Origin: Lysobacterales bacterium
GTDB lineage: Bacteria; Pseudomonadota; Gammaproteobacteria; Xanthomonadales; SZUA-36
DNA length: 7,421 nucleotides
Reading direction: 5' to 3'
NCBI GenBank assembly: GCA_026193295.1
Contig: JAPHSB010000177.1
Location: 1 to 7,421 of the forward strand
A model generated the notes under the pieces. It made no database searches. It was not told the origin of the DNA and was given only the letters and a program-made list of their open reading frames with translations. Each line of letters begins with the position of its first letter. Positions within the stretch are counted from its first letter, which is position 1. Shown here in pieces: positions 1-5,680 of the stretch. The position numbers and the translations under genes were made by a program.

Positions 1-977
1 AGGCCCTTCCCCCTCATCCATTCGATCGTATCCAGCACCATGTCCCTCAGTGGCATCGCGCGGTAATCCAGTTCGCGCTGCGCTCTGCCCGAGTCGCAGC
101 GGATTTCATGGGTGATGATCGCCGCCTCCTCGGGGGTCAAGTCCGGCTTTTTGCCGGTCAGGGCGGCCAGGAGGCTCTTCGCACGGGCAACCGCCGCGAG
201 GATCCAGGAAGGCGTCGGTTTGCCCGGTACGGGTGCGCCCAGCATCTCGCCGGCGAGAACAATGACCTGCAGATAGCTGGCGAACTCGCCCCCGAGCAGG
301 TAGCGCTGCCCGGTCGCCCCGCGATGCCAGGCCTGCACATGCGCCCGCGCCACCTCGCGGACGTCGCAGAAGTTTCCGCCTCCGGGCGGCGCCCCGGGCA
401 GGGAGCCGTCGTTGACCATGCGGAACAGGCGCGACCAGTTATGCCGGTCACCCGGTCCCAGCACGTTGCCTGGATTGAGGATGACGGCATCGACTCTGCC
501 GCCGGCAGCCGCGTCCAGCACCATTTGCTCGGACAGGTGCTTGGTGCGCACGTAGTTGATCCAGTCAGTGGCGTCGGTGCGTGGGCTGTCCTCGTTGAAC
601 TCTCGATCCAGGAATCCCCACGCGACAAAGCTCGACGTGTGCACGAAGCGCCGGGCCCCGGCCGCTTCCGCGGCATCCAGCAGGTTGCGGGTGCCGTCGA
701 GATTGATCCGCGACTGCGCCGCGTTGTTCCTCGACCAGAGATTGGTGCTGGCCGCTACGTGGAATACGCCGTCCACGTCAGGCGGCATGGCCGCGTCGAC
801 CGATGCCGCGTCGACGACGTCCCCCAGGTGCACCGTCACTGGCACGTCTGACAGGTCTTCCAGCGAGGAGGTGGGACGCGCCAGCACGTGGACCGCCCAA
901 CCCCGCCGGTGCAGTTCGCGCGCCACGTGGGAGCCGACAAAGCCGGTGGCGCCCGTAACGAAAGCCGTCTGCGTCAT
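1..977 (-). CDS. NAD(P)-dependent epimerase/reductase, extended SDR family (3' end outside window)
   Basis: The gene is read on the minus strand from an ATG at 977-975 and stays open for 325 codons to the left edge, so the C-terminus is missing. The N-terminus has a Rossmann nucleotide-binding motif, TGATGFVG at residues 8-15 (GxxGxxG). A TSS at 114-116 followed by YVRTK at 142-146 supplies the Ser, Tyr and Lys of the extended SDR active site. LNPGNVLGPGD at 167-177 is the substrate-side motif typical of dihydroflavonol-4-reductase, cholesterol dehydrogenase and HpnA-like members. Family knowledge suggests a cytosolic NAD(P)H-dependent reductase or epimerase acting on a sugar, sterol or hydroxyketone; the substrate cannot be read from the sequence. 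An AGGAG lies about 10 bases before the ATG, slightly far. A nearer in-frame ATG reads ATG-GGC-TGA and stops at once, so 977 is the best start. The family usually has 320-350 residues, so little should be missing. It is divergent from the MATE gene. Confidence 0.88.
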   Translation of the reverse strand, partial: MTQTAFVTGATGFVGSHVARELHRRGWAVHVLARPTSSLEDLSDVPVTVHLGDVVDAASVDAAMPPDVDGVFHVAASTNLWSRNNAAQSRINLDGTRNLLDAAEAAGARRFVHTSSFVAWGFLDREFNEDSPRTDATDWINYVRTKHLSEQMVLDAAAGGRVDAVILNPGNVLGPGDRHNWSRLFRMVNDGSLPGAPPGGGNFCDVREVARAHVQAWHRGATGQRYLLGGEFASYLQVIVLAGEMLGAPVPGKPTPSWILAAVARAKSLLAALTGKKPDLTPEEAAIITHEIRCDSGRAQRELDYRAMPLRDMVLDTIEWMRGKG

Positions 978-1023
978 TCAGCCCATCTCTCCTGTAAAAT
1001 GGCCCCTTCCGATGTCCAGTATA
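978..1023. promoter_or_regulatory. Compact divergent promoter region between epimerase and MATE genes (tentative)
   Basis: Only 34 bases separate the two divergent start codons. On the plus strand TAAAAT at 995-1000 is a 5/6 match to a -10 box. It would start transcription a few bases before the MATE ATG at 1012, giving a leaderless or nearly leaderless message, which fits the absence of a Shine-Dalgarno there. On the minus strand TATACT (1023 down to 1018) is a 5/6 -10 box that would give the epimerase about a 34-base leader carrying its AGGAG. Neither has a convincing -35 box. If both are used they overlap and would compete for polymerase. This is inference from hexamers only. Confidence 0.25.
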
Positions 1024-2370
1024 ACCAAAGGCAAAAACCACCTCGCCGAAATCCGGCGCACGCTGCATTTGGCGCTGCCCGTGATCATCGGGCAGCTTGC
1101 CGTATTCAGCATGAATTTTGTGGACACCGTGATGTCGGGCCGCCTGCCCAACCGGGAGATCGCGCTGGCGGCACTCGGTATTGGCGGCGCGGTCTGGTCG
1201 TCGATGCTGATGTTCGTGCTGGGCACGCTGATGGTTGTACAGCCGAGTGTGGCGCAACTCGACGGCGCTGCGAAGCGGCGTGAGGCGGCGGCCCAGACAC
1301 GGCAGGCCCTTTGGATCGCGGTTACTTTGGCGGTACCGTACTTTCTGCTGTGCTACTTCAGCGAACCGCTGCTCACGGCGTTTCGGATCGATCCGGTCAT
1401 CGTGCCGACCGCCGCCGCATACTTGCGGGCCATGTCGTGGGGCGCACCGGGCCTGTGCCTGGTGTTCCTGCTGCGTTTCTTCAGCGAGGGCACCGGGCAC
1501 ACCCGGCCGACGATGCTGTACGGTGTCACCGGCGCCTTGCTGAACATACCGCTGAACTACGTGTTGATGTTCGGCAAATTCGGCATACCCGCCATGGGCA
1601 CGGTGGGCGTGGGTTACGCGACGTCGATCGTCATCTGGCTCCAGTTCCTGATGCTGTTCTTCTACATCCGCAGCCATCGCCACTACGAACCGTTCGAACT
1701 CATGTCCCGCCTGGAAAAGCCGCACTGGGGCGAAATCTGGGGTCTGCTCAAAGTGGGTATACCGATCGCGGTGGCGATTTTCGTCGAGGGCAGCCTGTTC
1801 GTGATGGCGGCATTGCTGATTGGGCGGCTCGGTCCGGTACCGGCGGCGGCTCACCTGATCGCCATCAATTTTGCCGCCCTGGTGTTCATGATCCCGGTAG
1901 GCCTTTCGAGCGCCATCTCCATTCGCGTCGGCAACGCGGTCGGCCGAGGCGACCCGGCCGGGGCGCGCTATGCGGGGCTGATCGGTATCCTGATCATCCT
2001 GGTCATCCAGACCGTTGGCGCTGTCTGCATGCTGCTGTTTCCGGAGACCATCGTCCGGCTCTATACGGATGACTCGGTCATTGCGCCGCTGGCAGTCAGC
2101 CTGCTGTTCTACGCAGCCGTTTTCCAATATCCCGATGGGTTGCAGATGGTGGCCTCGGGCGCGCTGCGTGGTTTCAAGGACACCCTCATGCCGGTAGTCT
2201 ACATGGTGATTTCGTTCTGGATCGTGGGCCTGACTTTGGGCTATCACCTGACCTTCGCGCGCGAGATGGGGCCTGCCGGCATGTGGATCGGCATGATCGC
2301 CGGCCTCAGCGTGGCAGCGGTGCTGTTGCTGCGGCGGTTCAATCACACCAGCAAGGGTTTCATGGCTTAG
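1012..2370 (+). CDS. MATE family multidrug efflux protein, NorM-like
   Basis: This is a 452-residue polytopic inner-membrane protein with roughly twelve hydrophobic segments, the normal size for NorM-type MATE antiporters, which export cationic drugs and dyes in exchange for Na+ or H+. The acidic residues known from NorM transport are at their expected places: D38 in MNFVDTVMSG (helix 1), E259 in GIPIAVAIFVEG (helix 7) and D375 in QYPDGLQMVASGALRG (helix 10). The two halves show the usual internal similarity, for example RFFSEGTGHTRPTM (155-168) against ALRGFKDTLMP (384-394). The frame is open far upstream, but that part reads as non-protein antisense of the epimerase. ATG 1012 gives an N-terminus that matches NorM start-to-helix spacing. 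No Shine-Dalgarno precedes it. The TAG stop lies directly against a REP-like palindrome. Sequence alone cannot tell Na+ from H+ coupling or name the substrates. Confidence 0.93.
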   Translation: MSSITKGKNHLAEIRRTLHLALPVIIGQLAVFSMNFVDTVMSGRLPNREIALAALGIGGAVWSSMLMFVLGTLMVVQPSVAQLDGAAKRREAAAQTRQALWIAVTLAVPYFLLCYFSEPLLTAFRIDPVIVPTAAAYLRAMSWGAPGLCLVFLLRFFSEGTGHTRPTMLYGVTGALLNIPLNYVLMFGKFGIPAMGTVGVGYATSIVIWLQFLMLFFYIRSHRHYEPFELMSRLEKPHWGEIWGLLKVGIPIAVAIFVEGSLFVMAALLIGRLGPVPAAAHLIAINFAALVFMIPVGLSSAISIRVGNAVGRGDPAGARYAGLIGILIILVIQTVGAVCMLLFPETIVRLYTDDSVIAPLAVSLLFYAAVFQYPDGLQMVASGALRGFKDTLMPVVYMVISFWIVGLTLGYHLTFAREMGPAGMWIGMIAGLSVAAVLLLRRFNHTSKGFMA

Positions 2371-2388
2371 GAGCGACTTCAGTCGCGA
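2368..2388. repeat. REP-like palindrome abutting the MATE stop codon
   Basis: The core GCGACTTCAGTCGC (2373-2386) is a perfect 6-base inverted repeat with a TC loop. With its flanks, TAG-GA before and GA after, it resembles the TAGGAGCGRCTTCAGYCGCGA repeats scattered between genes in Pseudomonas, Xanthomonas and related gammaproteobacteria. The MATE TAG stop (2368-2370) coincides with the first three bases of that resemblance. The resemblance is from memory of the family; copy number in this genome is unknown. Such elements can act as mRNA 3'-end stabilisers or be mobilised by REP-associated tyrosine transposases. None is encoded in the window. Confidence 0.6.
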
Positions 2389-2404
2389 TCGGAGGCCGGT
2401 TCGC

Positions 2405-2514
2405 GGGAAGGTGTCGGGTACCCCCGATCCAGGACGCGCTCAGGCCATCCCTGGGCGCTCGAAGCGCGCTCCCGGCGCGCTACGGTCCTGTACCGGAGTA
2501 CCCGACACCTCCCC
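2405..2514. repeat. Long imperfect inverted repeat (MITE/REP-like) between MATE and pspC
   Basis: The outer arms are a perfect 13-base inverted repeat, AGGTGTCGGGTAC at 2409-2421 and GTACCCGACACCT at 2498-2510, extended by GGG/CCC after one mismatch. Further in, CAGGAC (2430-2435) pairs with GTCCTG (2485-2490). Near the centre AGCGCGC (2463-2469) pairs with GCGCGCT (2475-2481) around a 5-base loop. The whole could fold into a hairpin of about 110 bases. Flanking it, GTCGCGAT (2382-2389) and ATCGCGAC (2532-2539) form another 8-base inverted pair, and GCGTCCTGGACGC (2547-2559) is a palindrome immediately before the pspC stop. The region has no coding potential. It may serve as a shared 3' structure for the convergent MATE and psp transcripts. 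No target-site duplication is evident. Confidence 0.7.
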
Positions 2515-2560
2515 TGGGAGGCCATCTGCGAATCGCGACCAGGCTTGCGTCCTGGACGCT

Positions 2561-2857
2561 TCAATCCCGGCGATCGAGTTCTTCGAAGCGCCGTTCCAGT
2601 TCGGCGATGCGTTGACTGCGGCCGGCGAGTTCGGGTGACTGGAGGCCGTTGCGGGATGTGCGCCTTCCCGGCCATTCGCCGCCGAGCAGCTGGAAAGCCA
2701 GTGCCAACGCGGCGTAGGCCACGATAGCCCAAAGGGTCTTGAGCAGCAGGAAAATGACGAACAGCGCGCGCAACGCCCAGACGTTCCAGTTCAGCGCCCG
2801 GGCAATGCCGGCACAGACACCGGCGAGCAGCGCGCCATCTGTGCGTGCGGTTTTCAC
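2561..2857 (-). CDS. pspC: PspC-domain membrane protein
   Basis: This is a 98-residue protein whose N-terminal half is a PspC domain: DGALLAGVCAGIARALNWNVWALRALFVIFLL at roughly 7-38, then a second hydrophobic helix at about 42-57. PspC family proteins are inner-membrane partners of PspA; in enterobacteria PspC with PspB relays membrane stress to the PspA-PspF complex. The C-terminus is short and charged, SQRIAELERRFEELDRRD at 81-98, a likely short coiled coil that could contact PspA. GTG at 2857-2855 was chosen because it overlaps the pspA TGA (GTGA), giving translational coupling, and because the PspC domain begins 7 residues later. The frame continues upstream to an ATG at 2989, but those 44 extra residues lie wholly inside pspA and look non-native. 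Neither pspB nor pspF is visible here. Confidence 0.85.
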   Translation of the reverse strand: MKTARTDGALLAGVCAGIARALNWNVWALRALFVIFLLLKTLWAIVAYAALALAFQLLGGEWPGRRTSRNGLQSPELAGRSQRIAELERRFEELDRRD

Positions 2858-3576
2858 GCCTGTGCTTCGTGCTGCTTCGGAGCGGTCTGCGGTGATTCGG
2901 CCGGCCGCGCCGGGGCCAGTCGTTGCTTGATCTGCTCCAGTTCCGCCTCGATCGCCGGATCTGCCTGTCCGGAACCGGGTTCCTTCCAAACGGATTCGGC
3001 AGGGCCGCCGACGTCATAGGAGCGGACCCGGGCTTCCAGGTTGTCGACCTGGGCCTGCAGGTGGTCGAAGCGCTCCATCGCGCGGCGGACTTTGCGCTCG
3101 CCCGGTGTCGCCTGCTCGCCGCCGGCAGCCACGGAGCGGCGTGCCCGGTGTGGAACCTGCAGAGCCTTCAACTTTGTTTTGGCCTCCGCCAGTTTGCTCT
3201 TGAGCGTCGCCATGTCCTGTTCCATGCGGGTAACTCGCTCGGCCACGTGCTTCTGCTCATCGCGCGTCGCTTCCAGGCGGGCCTTGATATCAGCGCGCGC
3301 CTTGAGGGCGTCCCGGGCCAGGTCGTCACGGCCCTGCGCCACCGCGGCTTCGGCGCGCTGCTGCCATTGCGACACCTCGCCGGCAAGCTGTTCCTCGGCG
3401 CGTACCAGCCGCTGTTGCTCCGCAAGCAGCTCGGCGCTGGCCATCCGCGCCTCTTCGCCGGCGTCCTCCATTTCACGGATCAGCGCCCGCAGGAGCTTTT
3501 CAGGGTCCTCGGCTTTCTCGATGAGGGCGTTGACATTGGCCGCGACGACATAGCGAAGGCGAGAGAAGGTACTCAT
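2854..3576 (-). CDS. pspA: Phage shock protein A (PspA/IM30 family)
   Basis: The product has 240 residues (E. coli PspA 222), almost entirely alpha-helical and charged. The N-terminus MSTFSRLRYVVAANVNALIE matches the amphipathic membrane-binding helix of PspA, and KAEDPEKLLRALIREMEDA (21-39) is the family signature. Long coiled coil follows to about 186, with WQQRAEAAVAQGRDDLARDAL (71-91) close to the E. coli sequence. The C-terminal tail is proline- and glutamine-rich. In this family PspA is a peripheral inner-membrane protein that forms ESCRT-III-like assemblies on damaged membrane, helps hold the proton motive force, and in enterobacteria inhibits the sigma-54 activator PspF. ATG 3576 has AGGAG (3588-3584) at 7 bases. 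An upstream in-frame ATG at 3672 is rejected because the promoter lies inside that extension. It is first gene of the pspA-pspC operon. Confidence 0.95.
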   Translation of the reverse strand: MSTFSRLRYVVAANVNALIEKAEDPEKLLRALIREMEDAGEEARMASAELLAEQQRLVRAEEQLAGEVSQWQQRAEAAVAQGRDDLARDALKARADIKARLEATRDEQKHVAERVTRMEQDMATLKSKLAEAKTKLKALQVPHRARRSVAAGGEQATPGERKVRRAMERFDHLQAQVDNLEARVRSYDVGGPAESVWKEPGSGQADPAIEAELEQIKQRLAPARPAESPQTAPKQHEAQA

Positions 3577-3619
3577 GGATGAACTCCTGTGTTCGAATGG
3601 GTGTTGACAATCACGGAGA

Positions 3620-3635
3620 TGCAGTATTCGTGCCA
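3620..3635 (-). promoter_or_regulatory. Sigma-54 (-24/-12) promoter of pspA-pspC
   Basis: On the minus strand, 3635 to 3620 reads TGGCACGAATACTGCA. The sigma-54 consensus is TGGCACG-N4-TTGCW; only the first T of TTGC differs (C). The invariant GG and GC are present with exactly 10 bases between them. Placing GC at -13/-12 puts transcription start near 3609, leaving a leader of about 33 bases with the AGGAG of pspA. Enterobacterial pspA is known to be sigma-54 dependent and activated by PspF, which supports the reading. The activator and any IHF site are not identified. Confidence 0.82.
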
Positions 3636-3729
3636 TTTTGTAAAACACATCAAAAACAGCAACCTGGAGCAAGCTTCAAGATAATCGGCAACACGACTCT
3701 GGTGGATTTCACACAATGTTGGCGAGATT

Positions 3730-3750
3730 GCCGGGCGCGTTAGCCCCGGC
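3730..3750. promoter_or_regulatory. Inverted repeat in the pspA-sppA intergenic region (possible upstream activator site)
   Basis: GCCGGG (3730-3735) and CCCGGC (3745-3750) form a 6-base inverted repeat around 9 bases. It lies roughly 120-140 bases upstream of the predicted pspA start, within the distance range used by sigma-54 activators, and about 80 bases before the sppA ATG. It could equally be a chance GC-rich hairpin. Apart from this and the two promoters, nothing else is recognised in the 253-base gap. Confidence 0.2.
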
Positions 3751-3773
3751 CCAGCGTCCATGACTTTTATCCG

Positions 3774-3803
3774 TTGTGGTGGACCTCACGCGGCACATAA
3801 AAT
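3774..3803 (+). promoter_or_regulatory. Possible sigma-70 promoter of sppA
   Basis: TTGTGG at 3774-3779 and TAAAAT at 3798-3803 are spaced by 18 bases. The -10 box matches TATAAT in 5 of 6 positions, while the -35 box matches only in its TTG. Transcription would begin near 3810, about 20 bases before the sppA start codon, and would include its AAGGA ribosome binding site. The weak -35 keeps confidence low. Confidence 0.35.
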
Positions 3804-3829
3804 GGTGCCAGAACCCCAAGGATGACCCG

Positions 3830-5680
3830 ATGACTTCCCAACGATCCGTATTCTCCCGAGTTTTTGGCGCTATTTGGCGCTTTGTGGACGGCGCCCGTAA
3901 GCTGGTGCTGAATCTCGTGTTCCTGCTGATTGTCTACATCGTGGTGCTGGCTTTCATCGACAGTGGCGAAACGCTGATCATCCAGCCTGACACGGCTCTG
4001 GTCCTGCGGCCGCAGGGCGACGTGGTCGAAGAATACAGCGGTACGCCGCTTGACCACGCCCTCGAGCAGGCTACCGAGAGCATGCGCTCGGAGACCCGCC
4101 TGCGCGACCTGACGGATGCGATCCGCCGCGCGGTGAACGATGACCGTATCGTCCGGCTGGTCATCGACCCCACTTATCTTTCGCGAGTGGGACTGGCTTC
4201 CTTGCAGGAGCTGGACAGCGCGATCAGCGAGTTCAAGGCGTCCGGCAAGCCGGTCGTGGCGCTGGCGGACACGCTGGAACAGCAGCAATACTACCTGGCG
4301 GCACTGGCGGATGAGATCTGGCTGAATCCCAGGGGCCTCGTGTGGATCGACGGCTTTTCCTCCTACCGCAACTTTTATCGCGAAGGCCTGGACAAGCTCG
4401 AGGTCGAGGTAAACCTGTTCCGCGCGGGCAGTTACAAGTCCGCCATGGAGCCCTGGGTGCGAGACGACATGTCTCCCGAGGCCAAGGAAAACAACCTGCT
4501 CTGGATCGGTAACCTCTGGCAGCAATACCTGGAGACCATTTCCGGCCACCGCGGTATTCCCCTCGAAGACCTCTCCAGGGCCATCAACCAGTTTGCCGAC
4601 GGGCTCGAGGCAGCCAATGGTGATTTTGCGCGCTTTGCGCTGGAGCTCGGCCTGGTCGACCGCTTGATCAGCGGGCCCGAGGCGAACCTGGCGCTGGCCA
4701 GCCAGGGTGCTGCCGGCAGCGGCAGTGAAGGCTTTCGGCAGGTGGACCATGATAATTACCTGAAACTGACGGGGCCGGAGAAGCAGTCGGACACGGCGGG
4801 CACCATCGCCATAGTAGTGGCGGAGGGTGAGATCGTTCGAGGCGTGCAGCCGCAAGGCGCGATCGGGGCGATTACCCTCTCGGACCGCTTGCGCTCGCTG
4901 GCGGAGGATCGTGACGTGAAGGCCGTGGTGCTGCGCATCAACAGCCCGGGCGGCGACGCTTTCGCCGCCGAAAAAATCCGCCGCGAGATCCAGGCCCTCA
5001 AAGAGATGGGCAAAACGGTGGTGGTGTCGATGGGCAATGTCGCGGCATCCGGCGGATACTGGATCGCGATGGGTGTCGATGAAGTCTGGGCCAGTTCCGC
5101 TTCGATCACCGGTTCGATCGGTGTCTACGGGATTCTTCCGACATTTTCACGACCGCTCGAGAAGCTCGGCATCCACACCGATGGGGTCGGTACCACGCCA
5201 TTGGCCGGCAAACTGCGGCTGGACCGACCCCTTGATCCCGATCTCCGGCGCATTTTCGAGCACGCGGTAGAGCGCACCTACGAGGATTTCATCACGCTGG
5301 TCGCCGAAGCGCGGAACATGTCCGCGGACGATGTCCTCAAAGTGGCCGAGGGCCGCGTCTGGAGCGGCGCCCAGGCCAAGGACCGTGGCCTGGTCGATCA
5401 GACCGGCACCCTGCAGGACGCTATCGACTCGGCTGCCCGCATTGCCGGGCTGGGCGCCGATTACGACGTGATATACGCCGAGCCCGAAATCAGCCCCATC
5501 GAGGCATTCCTGGTTGAAATCACCAGCAGCGCGATGGCCCGCGTGGGCACGGGGTTCGGGCGGGGTTTCACCGGACTGCCCGGTACGCTGCTGGAAAATA
5601 TCGCTTCTGATTTGCGCGTTTTGGCGCGCAGCAGCCGCGGCGTAACGGTCGCGGCGCATTGCCTCTGCGATGTCGAATGA
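3830..5680 (+). CDS. sppA: Signal peptide peptidase SppA, 67K type
   Basis: The product has 616 residues, almost the length of E. coli SppA (618), with the same tandem S49 arrangement. One transmembrane helix at about 24-43 (KLVLNLVFLLIVYIVVLAFI) anchors it in the inner membrane with the catalytic part in the periplasm. The N-terminal domain carries the general-base lysine K203 in RAGSYKSAMEPW (E. coli K209). The C-terminal domain carries the nucleophile S407 in NVAASGGYWIA (E. coli S409), preceded by RINSPGGDAFAAE (369-381), the oxyanion-hole region. The family cuts signal peptides left in the membrane after signal peptidase processing. ATG 3830 is preceded by AAGGA at 7 bases; an upstream in-frame ATG at 3776 lacks such a site. 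It is divergent from pspA-pspC and overlaps the following SDR gene by 11 bases. All catalytic residues are intact. Confidence 0.96.
   Translation: MTSQRSVFSRVFGAIWRFVDGARKLVLNLVFLLIVYIVVLAFIDSGETLIIQPDTALVLRPQGDVVEEYSGTPLDHALEQATESMRSETRLRDLTDAIRRAVNDDRIVRLVIDPTYLSRVGLASLQELDSAISEFKASGKPVVALADTLEQQQYYLAALADEIWLNPRGLVWIDGFSSYRNFYREGLDKLEVEVNLFRAGSYKSAMEPWVRDDMSPEAKENNLLWIGNLWQQYLETISGHRGIPLEDLSRAINQFADGLEAANGDFARFALELGLVDRLISGPEANLALASQGAAGSGSEGFRQVDHDNYLKLTGPEKQSDTAGTIAIVVAEGEIVRGVQPQGAIGAITLSDRLRSLAEDRDVKAVVLRINSPGGDAFAAEKIRREIQALKEMGKTVVVSMGNVAASGGYWIAMGVDEVWASSASITGSIGVYGILPTFSRPLEKLGIHTDGVGTTPLAGKLRLDRPLDPDLRRIFEHAVERTYEDFITLVAEARNMSADDVLKVAEGRVWSGAQAKDRGLVDQTGTLQDAIDSAARIAGLGADYDVIYAEPEISPIEAFLVEITSSAMARVGTGFGRGFTGLPGTLLENIASDLRVLARSSRGVTVAAHCLCDVE

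Noticed and set aside
108..851. A 247-codon plus-strand frame over the left gene
   Set aside because: It is antisense to the epimerase, whose minus-strand reading shows the Rossmann motif and active site. The plus-strand product has no coherent family pattern.
556..1011. N-terminal extension of the MATE frame by 152 codons
   Set aside because: The extra residues are Ser/Arg/Thr-rich antisense of the epimerase and do not belong to MATE proteins. ATG 1012 gives the normal length and helix spacing.
778..2346. A 522-codon open frame on the minus strand opposite the MATE gene
   Set aside because: Its product is a low-complexity mix of Arg, His, Gln and Asp with no recognisable domain, and it lies antisense to a clear 12-helix transporter. 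High GC content keeps the opposite strand open.
3604..3609. TTGACA on the plus strand as a -35 box for sppA
   Set aside because: No acceptable -10 hexamer lies at 16-18 bases, it is over 200 bases from the sppA start, and it falls in the pspA leader.
3577..3672. Upstream start for pspA at 3672, adding 32 residues
   Set aside because: The sigma-54 element lies within this stretch, AGGAG sits before ATG 3576, and PspA proteins begin with the amphipathic helix that starts at 3576.
3767..4855. A 362-codon minus-strand frame opposite sppA
   Set aside because: It is antisense to the N-terminal S49 domain of SppA and has no recognisable domain or ribosome binding site.
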